Below, one piece after another: positions 33,814-43,552 of a DNA stretch of 64,000 nucleotides (the first letter of the stretch is position 1; every line of letters starts with the position of its first letter). The position numbers and the translations under genes are program-made. Below the pieces are notes generated by a model. The model did no database searches. It was not told the origin of the DNA and saw nothing but the letters and a program-made list of their open reading frames with translations. Source of the stretch: Arenibacter echinorum (GTDB taxonomy: Bacteria > Bacteroidota > Bacteroidia > Flavobacteriales > Flavobacteriaceae); contig NZ_QLLN01000002.1 of NCBI RefSeq assembly GCF_003259375.1, positions 62,001 through 126,000 on the forward strand. Reading direction: 5' to 3'.

Positions 33814-34803
33814 TTACATCTGACCTAAGATTTTGTCCATTATCCAACTAGTATGCAATCCCGACTTTCCAGTTGAAGGATGCTCCCTGTTTTCCAACAA
33901 ATGCGCCCGTAAGTTTTCCACATGAAACTGCTGCACGTGCTTAGGGTGCTCAATAAAGAGATTTTGAGTACCATTTTCATTGCTCAGGGTAATATCCCCT
34001 TCATCAAACACTGGAAAGGATATTTTACCAGTACTGCCAATAATCTCCACCATATCTACCCTTTCCGAGGTACCAAAATTCCAACTGCCTTCCCCAGTAA
34101 CTCCGTTTTTGTAGATCCAACAAGCAGCAATGGCATCTTTTGCGGTATATAATTTTTGTTGATTGGTGCTAACTCCAAAGGCATTTTCAATATCCCCAAG
34201 ATAAAACGAAAACAAATCCAACCCATGGCTGGCCAGATCATCAAAATAACCCCCAGGTGCAATTTCACCATCGGTCCTCCAATTGTATGTTTTTTCAAGA
34301 TCTTCAGTACTTGGTGGTTTAGACAGATGCCATCGGATATGTCTTACATCCCCAATCTCACCATTGTCCAGCCATTCCTTTATTTTTAGAAACCTGGGCA
34401 AAGAGCGCCTATAATAAGCCACAAAAAGAGGCAATTTTCTTTCTTTAAAAACATTGTATATCTCCAAGCTGTCTGCATAGCTTGGCGCCATGGGTTTCTC
34501 CACACAACAAGGCTTGCCGGCCTCGGCTACCATTAAGGCATAATGTTTATGGGTGTCCGGGGGCGTGGCAATGTACACTGCATCTACTTCTGGATCCCCG
34601 ATCAAATCCTCAGCTTTGGAATAAAATTTATGGACACCGTGTCTTTTGGCATAGTCCTCCGCCTTTTCTTCATCCCTGCGCATAACGGCAATCAACTGAA
34701 AATCCTTAGTTTGTTGATAAGGCGGTCCACTTTTTATCTCAGTAACCGCTCCACAACCAATTATTCCCCATCGCATTGGTTTCGTGTAACTAGTATTGTT
34801 CAT
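33814..34803 (-). CDS. Gfo/Idh/MocA-family oxidoreductase (cytoplasmic)
   Basis: A 329-residue NAD(P)-dependent oxidoreductase without signal sequence. The N-terminal Rossmann motif is RWGIIGCGAVTEIKSGP, followed by DAVYIATPPDTHKHYALMVAEAGKPCCVEKPMAPS; the EKP Lys is a family hallmark. The substrate domain has GGYFDDLASHGLDLFSFYLGD. It oxidises or reduces sugars or related polyols. It is divergent from a secreted DUF1080/PmoA/Gfo-Idh group and probably belongs to the same sugar pathway (inference). Confidence 0.9.
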   Translation of the reverse strand: MNNTSYTKPMRWGIIGCGAVTEIKSGPPYQQTKDFQLIAVMRRDEEKAEDYAKRHGVHKFYSKAEDLIGDPEVDAVYIATPPDTHKHYALMVAEAGKPCCVEKPMAPSYADSLEIYNVFKERKLPLFVAYYRRSLPRFLKIKEWLDNGEIGDVRHIRWHLSKPPSTEDLEKTYNWRTDGEIAPGGYFDDLASHGLDLFSFYLGDIENAFGVSTNQQKLYTAKDAIAACWIYKNGVTGEGSWNFGTSERVDMVEIIGSTGKISFPVFDEGDITLSNENGTQNLFIEHPKHVQQFHVENLRAHLLENREHPSTGKSGLHTSWIMDKILGQM

Positions 34804-35261
34804 TATCTAAAAATTTATAGGTTTTGGTCATCTACTTAAGTCACAAAAATAACGGTTAAAATATGAATTAATCACCGCAAAATCGAGGATTCTTCATTAT
34901 GCTATGAGAAATTACCCAAATTGGGAAAGTTAAAATCGAATAAAATAATTTTCCAATTGACGCTTGAAAAATGCAAACTCAATTATCTGATATGCAGTAT
35001 AGCGCTTGGTATTTCATCTTGACAGGCCATAATCAACTGCACAATTCTTAACTCTACTTAATGGTATTTTACCAATACTTAAGTTTCCTCTAAATTTTGG
35101 CAGATAAAATTGGAAAATGACATAGTTTTTAAATAGTTTTATAAAAAAACGGTGTGGCATTAAGAATACTTTAATGTAATGCTTAATAATTTAAGAAGAA
35201 CTGCTTTGTTAATCATAGACCACATTCCAATTTATAGTATCACCGTTAAAACCTTAATTAA
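34804..35261. other. Divergent AT-rich promoter region of the sugar module
   Basis: 458 bp between divergent genes. It contains no convincing reading frame or RNA gene. A small inverted repeat TGGTA-TTT-TACCA lies at 35062-35074 and could be an operator; it is short and may be chance. Promoters for both flanking genes must lie here. Confidence 0.45.
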
Positions 35262-35858
35262 ATGAAAGCAAAAATTATTTGTACGTTTCTGATAGTGAAT
35301 TTTATTACGTTAAACATGTTTGCACAAGACCCAGTGCTTAAAAGTGTTTTTAACGGAAAAAATCTCAAAGGGTGGGTTGCTCCTGAAAACAACATATGGT
35401 GGTCCGTAGAAAATGGAATATTACGTGCCAAAAGTGGTCCTGATAAAAAGGGATCTATTTTATGGACCGACAAGGAATATACCGATTTTGTAATAGAAAC
35501 CGACTTCAGATATGACGAAGGAACGGTAGATACTGGAATTTTTCTTAGAAATGACAAGGAACAGATACAAATGGGGATTTCGGGCTCCTTAAAGCGTGAT
35601 ATGACCGGCTCCCCCTATATTGTAGGAAAAAAATATCCCGTAGAAGCCCAAAACGTCAAGGAAATTCTAAAGCCCAACGACTGGAATACCATAAAAGTGA
35701 TAGCCATTGCAGGCTATTATGAAGTTTGGCTCAACAACAAACATGTTATGAGTTACACCTCCGACAGTTATGTTAAAACGGGACCCATAGGATTGCAACT
35801 ACACCCAAATACTGAGATGACCGCCAGCTTCCGAAACATCAAAATTGGAAAAATGTAG
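35262..35858 (+). CDS. Secreted DUF1080 protein (3-keto-disaccharide hydrolase-like)
   Basis: A 198-residue secreted protein with a signal peptide (ends NMFAQ, about residue 22). The single concanavalin-like jelly-roll domain shows SVFNGKNLKGWVAPENNIWWSVENGILRAK, DFVIETDFRYDEGTVDTGIFLRND, and the terminal strand GLQLHPNTEMTASFRNIKIG. DUF1080 proteins include enzymes that cleave 3-keto-glycosides, products of Gfo/Idh-type oxidation, which fits the two such oxidoreductases around it. Followed by the PmoA-family gene. Confidence 0.85.
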   Translation: MKAKIICTFLIVNFITLNMFAQDPVLKSVFNGKNLKGWVAPENNIWWSVENGILRAKSGPDKKGSILWTDKEYTDFVIETDFRYDEGTVDTGIFLRNDKEQIQMGISGSLKRDMTGSPYIVGKKYPVEAQNVKEILKPNDWNTIKVIAIAGYYEVWLNNKHVMSYTSDSYVKTGPIGLQLHPNTEMTASFRNIKIGKM

Positions 35859-35912
35859 TGGAACTATTTGCTCTTGGAACAAATTAATCTAATTCAATAT
35901 CGATCAACAAAA

Positions 35913-37007
35913 ATGAACACACCAACTTTACTTCTTAAATCTGGTTTAAGCAGTCTTATAGCCTTACTCTTTATGGTATCATGCAAGCAGGCCAAATCTG
36001 ATAAAACGGCTGAGACCGACATTCAACCCAAGTTAGAAAAAAGAATAAAACTGGTCCGTAACGACCAAGAAAAAAAGGTGGATGTATTTATAGATGGCAA
36101 TCTATTTACTTCCTACATCTACCCTACCAACATTAAAAAACCCGTACTATACCCTCTAATCACCCCTAAGGGAACTAAAATTACTAGAAAATATCCCCTG
36201 GAGCCGTCTGTAGGTGAAAGGGTGGACCATCCGCATCACGTAGGGGTTTGGTTTAATTACGGTGATGTTAACGGATTGGATTTTTGGAACAATTCCGATT
36301 CCATAAAAGTAGAAAAGAGAGGTAGTTACGGTACCATTCTTCATAAGGAAATACTGGGCATGGAAGACGGTAATGAGGAAGCAAGGCTAAAGGTGGCCAT
36401 GGATTGGGTTTCTAACGAAGGAAAGGTATTGCTAAAAGAAAACACCACTTTTATTTTTAGAGGCGCTCACGATGAATATTCTATAGATCGCATCACCAAC
36501 CTTTCTGCTCCCAATGAAAAAGTAATTTTTAAGGACAACAAGGAAGGAGTCCTAGGCATACGGGTTACACGCGAATTGGAGCACCCTTCTGACAAGCCCG
36601 ATATTTTTACCGATTCCAATGGAATCCCTACAGGTGTCCCTGTCCTAAACAATGAAGGTGTAAATGGAAATTACATTAATAGCGAAAATATTGAAGGGGA
36701 CGACTGTTGGGGAAAAAGATCCAATTGGGTAAATTTAAGATCCAACATTGGCGATGAAAAAATCTCCCTGGCAATCTTAGACCATACTTCAAATGCCGGC
36801 TATCCCACCTATTGGCATACCCGTGGCTATGGCCTTTTTGCTGCCAATCCCCTAGGGCAGGAAGTTTTTAGTGATGGAAAGGAAACCTTAAACCTAAGCC
36901 TGGACAAAGGGGAGGATGTAACCTTTAAACATCGGATTATAGTCGCCAGTAAGAATTTGGAAAAGGCTGAGCTTGATGCAGAATTTAACAAATTTTCAGC
37001 GCAATAA
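35913..37007 (+). CDS. PmoA-family (DUF6807) secreted lipoprotein
   Basis: A 364-residue protein from the ATG at 35913; the signal ends LLFMVSCKQ (lipobox). A first beta-rich part contains DVFIDGNLFTSYIYP and KPVLYPLITPKGTKITRKYP, then HPHHVGVWFNYGDVNG, ending with a jelly-roll-like half: SNAGYPTYWHTRGYGLFAANPLGQ. The HPHH motif is a strong family mark. The name comes from an old methane-monooxygenase analogy and says nothing about function; these proteins accompany DUF1080 and Gfo/Idh genes in sugar-degradation loci. The gap to the next gene is 56 bp. Confidence 0.82.
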   Translation: MNTPTLLLKSGLSSLIALLFMVSCKQAKSDKTAETDIQPKLEKRIKLVRNDQEKKVDVFIDGNLFTSYIYPTNIKKPVLYPLITPKGTKITRKYPLEPSVGERVDHPHHVGVWFNYGDVNGLDFWNNSDSIKVEKRGSYGTILHKEILGMEDGNEEARLKVAMDWVSNEGKVLLKENTTFIFRGAHDEYSIDRITNLSAPNEKVIFKDNKEGVLGIRVTRELEHPSDKPDIFTDSNGIPTGVPVLNNEGVNGNYINSENIEGDDCWGKRSNWVNLRSNIGDEKISLAILDHTSNAGYPTYWHTRGYGLFAANPLGQEVFSDGKETLNLSLDKGEDVTFKHRIIVASKNLEKAELDAEFNKFSAQ

Positions 37008-37063
37008 ATTGCTGCAAGGCATATGGATAAAATAATCATCAATACCATTAATAAAACATAATT

Positions 37064-38440
37064 ATGGACAACAGAAGAGACTTTATTAAAAAAACTACCC
37101 TTGCCAGTACCGGCGTTGTTGTTGGTGCATCTGCCTTTTCCGCTAAATCTTACGGGAACATTATGGGTGCCAATGACCGTGTGGTCTTGGGATCTATTGG
37201 CGTTAGGGGTCGTGGTAGTGATTTGTTGGAAAATTTTTCCGAGATGTACGATAATGGCGTGAGAATTAAAACTGTTTGCGATGTTGATTCTGCCGTTTTG
37301 GGCGACAATGTAAAAACGGCTACCAAAAACCAAAAAGGTAACAAACCAGGAACCGAAGAAGATATGCGCCGTGTTTTTGAGGACAAGGAAATAGACGCCG
37401 TAATCGTGGCTGTTCCCAATCATTGGCATGCACTGGCCACCATCTGGGCCTGCCAGGCAGGAAAACATGTATATGTTGAAAAACCTAGTTCCCATAATGT
37501 ATGGGAAGGAAGAAAAATGGTAGAGGCAGCCCGAAAATATAATCGGGTAGTCCAGGTAGGGTTCCAAAACCGATCTATTAGCAATGTGATGCAGGCAATG
37601 GATTTTCTACATCGTGGTGGTATTGGAGAAGTATTTTTATCCCGAGGCACATGTTTTAAACCTAGGGATTCCTTTGGAATTTCTCCCGATAGTGTTTCAC
37701 CTTCAACCTTGAACTATGATCTTTGGCTGGGTCCGGCCGCCTATAGGCCTTACAATGAAAAAAAGGGGCACTATAATTGGCATTGGCACTGGGATACCGG
37801 CAATGGTGACACAGGCAACCAAGGGCCACATCAATTTGATATAGCCCGGTGGGGACTCAACAAGAAAGTACATCCGGTAAAGGTACAGTCTATGGGAGGT
37901 ATTTTTGGGTTTACACCACAGGAATGTTCACAAGAAACTCCAAACACCCAAACCTCCGTATTTGAGTATGGGGATGGAAAAATATTGGAATTTGAAACCA
38001 GGGGCAGATATACCAACCATGAGGCCAATTTAGGAGTCAAAATTGGTAATATGTTTTACGGAACAGAAGGGTGGATGGAAGTAAACGGCTCTACCTGGAA
38101 AGCATACAAGGGCAAGGAAACCGAACCTTTTGCAGGTTCTGAAATGGCCGGTAGTGCTGCCGTTGGGGGTGACACCTCCTTTTTGACCGCCCCTGATAGC
38201 AAAGGACATTATGGGAATTTTATAGACGGGGTACGCTCAGGAAACCGTCATGATTTAAATTGCGATATAGAGACAGGACATATGTCCACCGTCCTGCCAT
38301 TGATAGCAAATATTGCCTTGAGGGTGGGAGAAACCTTAAAATTTAATGGGGAGTTCGAAAAATTTATAAACAATGAAGAAGCTGATCTAATGCTTACCAG
38401 AAAGTACAGATATCCATATATAGTTCCGGAAAATGTATAA
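37064..38440 (+). CDS. Tat-exported Gfo/Idh/MocA oxidoreductase
   Basis: A 458-residue enzyme whose N-terminus RRDFIKKTTLASTGVVVGASAF is a twin-arginine signal, so it is exported folded with its bound cofactor. The Rossmann motif is VVLGSIGVRGRGSDLL, followed by VIVAVPNHWHALATIWACQAGKHVYVEKPSSHN with the EKP Lys. The C-terminal domain shows HWHWDTGNGDTGNQGPHQFDIARWGL. It probably oxidises sugars in the periplasm, generating keto-sugars for the DUF1080 protein of the same operon (inference). It ends before a strong bidirectional terminator. Confidence 0.9.
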   Translation: MDNRRDFIKKTTLASTGVVVGASAFSAKSYGNIMGANDRVVLGSIGVRGRGSDLLENFSEMYDNGVRIKTVCDVDSAVLGDNVKTATKNQKGNKPGTEEDMRRVFEDKEIDAVIVAVPNHWHALATIWACQAGKHVYVEKPSSHNVWEGRKMVEAARKYNRVVQVGFQNRSISNVMQAMDFLHRGGIGEVFLSRGTCFKPRDSFGISPDSVSPSTLNYDLWLGPAAYRPYNEKKGHYNWHWHWDTGNGDTGNQGPHQFDIARWGLNKKVHPVKVQSMGGIFGFTPQECSQETPNTQTSVFEYGDGKILEFETRGRYTNHEANLGVKIGNMFYGTEGWMEVNGSTWKAYKGKETEPFAGSEMAGSAAVGGDTSFLTAPDSKGHYGNFIDGVRSGNRHDLNCDIETGHMSTVLPLIANIALRVGETLKFNGEFEKFINNEEADLMLTRKYRYPYIVPENV

Positions 38441-38509
38441 TCCTCCAACCTAAGTATGGATTCTCTTGAATTGCTAAAATCAATTATAGGGAGAAACATT
38501 TAAAAAGAA

Positions 38510-38553
38510 TAAACCCCGATGTTAGCTGTATAGGCCAACATCGGGGTTTTTAA
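38510..38553. terminator. Bidirectional terminator between sugar module and TonB receptor
   Basis: Near-perfect arms AAACCCCGATGTT and AACATCGGGGTTT with A-rich and T-rich flanks on both sides, placed between two convergent genes. Confidence 0.9.
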
Positions 38554-38579
38554 TTTCCGAATAAAGCGGTAAGGTGTAC

Positions 38580-40751
38580 TTAAAAACCTATGGATGCCCC
38601 TAAGAGAAAATTAATCCCTGCCTGCGGATAGTAACCAGCTCCTTCATAAGTGGTAACGGTTCCAGGCACAGAATAATCATCATCATAAGTATAAAAATAT
38701 CCATTGGACACATTTAAGGAATCGAATATATTATTGACCAGTCCAGATAAAACAATGTTCTTAACAAAACCGTTGGTATTGATTTCATACTGCACATTAA
38801 AATCGGTCTGCGAATACGAATCCAACTTGGACCCTTCAGAATCTATATTACCCATATATTGCTCTCCAACAAACTTGGTCAACAAGCTAAATTGAAGATT
38901 TTCCTTAGGTTGATAGGTTAAAACATTTCCTACAATAATATAGGGCGAAAAGGAAATATGGGTATCCCCAAGTTCTTGTAGATCACCATCCCGCTGAAAT
39001 ACAAAATCCCTGTTTCTGTTACTGCTCAATGCCACATTGGGACGTATTTTAAATTGATTCCCCAAGGCTATGGTAGCATCCACTTCCAAACCTAAGCGGT
39101 AACTATCTCCAACATTGGCACGTAAGGGAGCTCCAACATCATTTAGCTCGCCAGTGAGAACCAATTGATCCTTATATCCCATATAATACACATTGGTATT
39201 CAGCTGTACATCTGGGGAAACATAGCGCCATCCCAACTCATAATCGTTCAACTTCTCAGGCTTGGGGCTACCGCTTTCATAATCGTTTCTGTTAGGTTCA
39301 CGATTGGCCCTGGCATAAGAGAGGTAAAAATTATTATTCATGTTTAGATCATAGGTAACACCTACCTTGGGATTGAAAAAATTAAAGGTGTCATCTACAA
39401 GGCCAGTGTCTTCGCCATTGGCCGTATAGCCTATGGTCCTAAACTGTAAATCCCCATAAGCACTCCATTGGTCGCTAAACTTATAATTGGCCTTGGCAAA
39501 AAGATTTAGGTCTGTTTTGGTGGAACTGTCATCATAATATCTGTCTTCATAATCCTTATTGTTGGAAAAACGGGCCCAAATAATTTCCCCAAAATGGCTT
39601 CCTTCATATTTGTTCCAACCTCCTCCAAGAATTAAATTCAAACTCTCTTTGTCATAAGTTGCAGAAAAAGTGGTTCCATAAAAATCATTGACCAGCCAGC
39701 GTCTTCGTATTAGATCCGTATTATCCACTTCTTCCCCCTCAACCATTATAGGCTCAATTCCATAGGTACTAAAGTCATCGTTTTCCCTATACTGCTCAAA
39801 AAAACCCCTTCCCTTGGTAAAATGGAATGCCAGATTGGTATTCCAATTATCTGCAATTTGTTCGTTCCAATGCAATTGAAAATGGTTTTGTCTATAATTA
39901 TCCTCTTCGTGGTCATAAAACCGGGTATTACCATTTTCATCGGTAAAGATTCCGGCGGAATTAAAGGTTCTGTCAGACTCCAAAGTTTCGGCATCTATAC
40001 CGTTCCAGGCCTGATAGGTAATTTCGTGCCCGCCGAACAACAATGCTTTAACCAAGGTATTGTCATCCACATAGGACCCTTGCAAAAAATAGGAATCCAA
40101 TTCGGAAGAAGCTCTATCAATGTAACCGTCCGAGGTTATTCTGGACAAACGTCCGGCAATTTCAACATGATCGTTCAATAGGCCGGTGCTAAATTTTAAA
40201 TTATTTCTAAGTGTGCCAAAGCTGCCTATGGAAGACGAAACCTGACCAAAGGCCTCTTCCGAAATGGCATCGGTCAACAAGTTTAAACTGGCTCCAAAGG
40301 CTCCTGATCCATTTGTTGATGTTCCCACTCCACGTTGTAGTTGCAGACTTTCTGTGGAAGAGGCGAAGTCGGGCATGTTTACCCAAAAAGAACCATGTGA
40401 TTCCGCATCGTTGTAGGGAATACCATTAATGGTAACGTTTACCCGTGTACCATCACTACCACGAACTCGGATACCTGTGTAGCCGACACCGGCCCCGGCA
40501 TCTGAAGTGGTAACCACAGCTGGCAGAAAATTCATTAGAATAGGAATATCCTGTCCCAAATTTCTGGGTTTGATCTGTTCCTTGGTCAGGTTGGTGAAAG
40601 TTACCGGAGATTGCTTGGTTACCCTAACAGCGGATACCAATACCTCATCCAAGGCAATTTCTTTTCCTTCCAAAGAATCTTTGGGTTTCTCTTGGCCAAT
40701 CGCCAAAAGCGTAGTCGCGACGATAGCGACCGTTGTGAACATAGTTTTCAT
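38580..40751 (-). CDS. TonB-dependent outer-membrane receptor, TPP-regulated (thiamin uptake)
   Basis: A 723-residue receptor. After the signal peptide comes a short region and the plug: DEVLVSAVRVTKQSPVTFTNL, then GYTGIRVRGSDGTRVNVTINGIPYNDAESHGSF and LQLQRGVGTSTNGSGAFGAS. The 22-strand barrel follows and the chain ends LLGASIGF, with terminal Phe as in outer-membrane barrels. The TPP riboswitch in its leader strongly implies import of thiamin, thiamin phosphates or a precursor. TPP-controlled receptors of this kind are known in Bacteroidetes. No periplasmic or inner-membrane partner is adjacent; PnuC is 8 kb away on the same strand. Confidence 0.93.
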   Translation of the reverse strand: MKTMFTTVAIVATTLLAIGQEKPKDSLEGKEIALDEVLVSAVRVTKQSPVTFTNLTKEQIKPRNLGQDIPILMNFLPAVVTTSDAGAGVGYTGIRVRGSDGTRVNVTINGIPYNDAESHGSFWVNMPDFASSTESLQLQRGVGTSTNGSGAFGASLNLLTDAISEEAFGQVSSSIGSFGTLRNNLKFSTGLLNDHVEIAGRLSRITSDGYIDRASSELDSYFLQGSYVDDNTLVKALLFGGHEITYQAWNGIDAETLESDRTFNSAGIFTDENGNTRFYDHEEDNYRQNHFQLHWNEQIADNWNTNLAFHFTKGRGFFEQYRENDDFSTYGIEPIMVEGEEVDNTDLIRRRWLVNDFYGTTFSATYDKESLNLILGGGWNKYEGSHFGEIIWARFSNNKDYEDRYYDDSSTKTDLNLFAKANYKFSDQWSAYGDLQFRTIGYTANGEDTGLVDDTFNFFNPKVGVTYDLNMNNNFYLSYARANREPNRNDYESGSPKPEKLNDYELGWRYVSPDVQLNTNVYYMGYKDQLVLTGELNDVGAPLRANVGDSYRLGLEVDATIALGNQFKIRPNVALSSNRNRDFVFQRDGDLQELGDTHISFSPYIIVGNVLTYQPKENLQFSLLTKFVGEQYMGNIDSEGSKLDSYSQTDFNVQYEINTNGFVKNIVLSGLVNNIFDSLNVSNGYFYTYDDDYSVPGTVTTYEGAGYYPQAGINFLLGASIGF

Positions 40752-40848
40752 CCGTAATACATTTGTTACGAATAAAAGGGGCTATTATTCTTGTTAAAAA
40801 TTGATTTTTGTTTTTTTCCGATTACAATATTGTATCGAAAATAAAACG

Positions 40849-40861
40849 TTGGAAATTCCAA
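40849..40861 (-). promoter_or_regulatory. Candidate expression-platform hairpin after the TPP aptamer
   Basis: On the minus strand TTGGAATTTCCAA is a self-complementary stem followed by CGTTTTATTTT, a T-rich tail. It lies directly after the aptamer and about 100 bp before the receptor start, so it may be the terminator or switch element. Confidence 0.45.
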
Positions 40862-40867
40862 AACGCG

Positions 40868-40956
40868 ATTTTCGCATCCCTTGGCAGCATTACCTGCCCA
40901 GGTTCCTTGGGTATAATCTCAGCCTGACCTAACAAGCACCCCTTTGAGACGAGGGC
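40868..40956 (-). ncRNA. TPP riboswitch (THI element)
   Basis: Read on the minus strand, the conserved pieces occur in order: GGGGTGC (40942-40936), CTGAGA (40922-40917), ATACCC (40914-40909), GAACCTG (40905-40899), GGTAATGC (40894-40887) and AGGGATGCGA (40881-40872). These are the thi-box core motifs of the thiamin pyrophosphate aptamer in their right order and spacing. It precedes the TonB-dependent receptor by about 120 bp. Confidence 0.93.
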
Positions 40957-41080
40957 AAATTTACGTACGGCCATTCTAATATCATAATAAAAAGCACTAA
41001 AATAATTAACTATAATTTATAGACCAGAGGGCCTTGAAATACGTAAATTAGAATACCAGCCATAAAAACTGGAATCATTA

Positions 41081-43552
41081 ATGAACAAGACAAAGAATAA
41101 ATTCACCTTTAAAATAATGTTCAGCTACCTAATGCTCGGGATATTGACCCTTGTAGTAGCTTATTTTATATTTTCAGAAATTAAGGTATTGGTATCAACC
41201 GACGCGGCAACGGAAAACGATGCCAAATTACTAAAAACGGGCTCCCTACTTACAGAACTATATGAGGCGGAAAGTCTTTCCAAGCTGGCACTCCAAAAAA
41301 AGACTCCAAAAAGTTTTACGGCCTACGCCCAAAAGATAGATTCCATCTTTATTACCATAGACTCACTTAAACTACTTACGGTTAATGACTACCAAAAGGA
41401 AATGTTGGATAGCGTGCAGGGCCTTCTTAAAAAAAAAGTATTCAATAGCAATGAACTTTTAAGATTAAAGAGAAATAATGAAACCAACAGTTCCATTGAC
41501 AATGCCATAAAGAAGCTTAACAAAATGGAGGAATCCCTGGGTATTATACCACCTGAAAGCTTTACCCCCGATTATTTGGACCTACCGCCGGATACTAGGG
41601 ATATCGTAAAAAAATGGGCAGAATATTTGAGTGAAAATGTCCCCAAAGACACCAGCAAGGTTGCAGTTTCACAGCGGGTAGATTCGGTGTTAACAGCATC
41701 TAAATCACTTCTTACAGAGGCCAAACAGAGCAATACCAAAACCCTGCGTTCGGTAGCGCAGAAAGAATTGCAATTAAGTAGGGCCGATCTGGAAATTTCG
41801 CAGCAGCTCCGTAGTATTATTTCTGCCTTTGAACAGGAAGTAATCGCAAAATCCTATAACGACAACCTAAAAAAGCAAACTGCCCTAAAAAGAAGCCTAC
41901 GGGTGGCCGGTTTTGCCAGCTTGCTGGGTATAGCGATTGTGGGACTTTTTACTTTTTTGATTACCAAAGATTATTGGAAGGTTCAATTATACAGACAGCA
42001 GTTGGAAAAGGAAAAGAAATTTTCCGAATCCCTTTTAAAAAGTCGGGAACAATTGATTTCTACCGTAAGCCATGACCTGCGAACCCCCTTGAATACCATA
42101 ACCGGGTATTCCGAACTTATGGAAAACACTGGCCTTACGGGTAAACAAGTCTCCTATTTGAAACATGTAAAATCAGCATCAAAATATGTGGATAGTTTGG
42201 TTAACGATCTATTGGATTTTTCCAAACTGGAGGCAGGGAAAATCAAGGTAGACAAGACCGTATTTATTCTCTCTAACCTCATTAGGGAAACGGCCGAAAA
42301 CCTCAAAGAAATACACTCGAAAAAACCCATTGAACTCGTTATAAAAATAGATGGGCAATTGGATAATCCCGTTTTGGGAGATCCATTTAGGATAAGACAA
42401 ATTTTGACCAACCTTATCGGCAATGCCTATAAATTCACCAATGAAGGTTTCATAAAAGTTGAAGCCAAGGTGATAAGCGAGGCAGATGGAAACTATCAGG
42501 CGGTAATAAAGGTCACAGATTCTGGCATCGGTATTAAAAAAGAAAAGCAAGAGTACATATTTAAAGAGTTTACCCAAGCGGAGGAGGATACGGATAAAAA
42601 ATATGGGGGTTATGGACTGGGCCTTACTATCTCCAAGAAACTCACCGAGCTTTTAGGGGGAGAAATTAGCCTTCAGAGCGAGGAAAATGAGGGAAGTTCA
42701 TTTATGATTAAAATTCCCCTTGAAATATCAAAAAAACCATTGAATTCTCCCAAGAAAATTGAAATCAGCCCAAAGGTTGAGTTATCCCTTCTTATTATAG
42801 ATGATGACCTTGCCATGCTAAAACTACTAAAGGAAGTCTGTCAACATTCAGGCCTCTCTGCCCATACCTATAATAATTTTAATGACGTTTCAAAAACAGG
42901 GACACTTGAGTACAACATGGTTTTGACCGATATACAAATGCCGGATATTACGGGTTTTGAAGTACTGAGCAAGCTCCAAAACGGCACCTATTCGCATTAT
43001 GCCGGGCAACCTATAGTAGCGATGACCGGACGGAAAGATTTAAAAAGAGAGCAGTATATTGAAGCAGGTTTTTCAGATATCCTCCTGAAACCCTTTACCA
43101 AAGATATGTTCTTGGAAGTATTGACCAACTTGTTCCCCCAAGCAGTTCTCGAGGAACCTGAAAGTAAAGCAAAACCTGTCATTTCCTCTGGTTCCAACTT
43201 GTTCCAGTTGGGGGTTATTTCCTCCTTTTTGGGAGATGATGAGGAAGGCATCGCCGAGGTTCTACAGACCTTTATTACGGACACTAAAACCAACATGGAA
43301 AAACTGAAAGTGGCGGTAGAAGATCTGGACATCAAGAAAGTGAATGTTGTTTCCCACAGGATGCTTCCCATGTTCCGTCAATTGAATAGTACGGAAATAG
43401 TTCCCATTTTAGAACAAATGGAGATTTTGGAAATTGGCCAATGGGAACCTAAGATCTTAAAACAAACCTACAGAGATCTTCAAAATAAGTCCACCGTTTT
43501 AATCCTTGCCATTAAATCGTATTTGGCTACAAGTCCAAATTATAGTGATTAA
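41081..43552 (+). CDS. Hybrid sensor histidine kinase with REC and HPt domains
   Basis: An 823-residue kinase. TM1 at about 13-33, a long helical extracytoplasmic sensor (about 36-280, no named domain), and TM2 at 283-303. HisKA: His331 in STVSHDLRTPLNTI. ATPase: NLIGNAYKF, VTDSGIGI and YGGYGLGLTISKKL. A receiver domain has DDD near 574-576 and Asp617 in MVLTDIQMPDITG. The C-terminal HPt-like region has His759 in VVSHRMLPMF. The full phosphorelay is thus within one chain. The neighbouring NtrC-type regulator, convergent with a 26 bp overlap, is the obvious partner. Confidence 0.92.
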   Translation: MNKTKNKFTFKIMFSYLMLGILTLVVAYFIFSEIKVLVSTDAATENDAKLLKTGSLLTELYEAESLSKLALQKKTPKSFTAYAQKIDSIFITIDSLKLLTVNDYQKEMLDSVQGLLKKKVFNSNELLRLKRNNETNSSIDNAIKKLNKMEESLGIIPPESFTPDYLDLPPDTRDIVKKWAEYLSENVPKDTSKVAVSQRVDSVLTASKSLLTEAKQSNTKTLRSVAQKELQLSRADLEISQQLRSIISAFEQEVIAKSYNDNLKKQTALKRSLRVAGFASLLGIAIVGLFTFLITKDYWKVQLYRQQLEKEKKFSESLLKSREQLISTVSHDLRTPLNTITGYSELMENTGLTGKQVSYLKHVKSASKYVDSLVNDLLDFSKLEAGKIKVDKTVFILSNLIRETAENLKEIHSKKPIELVIKIDGQLDNPVLGDPFRIRQILTNLIGNAYKFTNEGFIKVEAKVISEADGNYQAVIKVTDSGIGIKKEKQEYIFKEFTQAEEDTDKKYGGYGLGLTISKKLTELLGGEISLQSEENEGSSFMIKIPLEISKKPLNSPKKIEISPKVELSLLIIDDDLAMLKLLKEVCQHSGLSAHTYNNFNDVSKTGTLEYNMVLTDIQMPDITGFEVLSKLQNGTYSHYAGQPIVAMTGRKDLKREQYIEAGFSDILLKPFTKDMFLEVLTNLFPQAVLEEPESKAKPVISSGSNLFQLGVISSFLGDDEEGIAEVLQTFITDTKTNMEKLKVAVEDLDIKKVNVVSHRMLPMFRQLNSTEIVPILEQMEILEIGQWEPKILKQTYRDLQNKSTVLILAIKSYLATSPNYSD

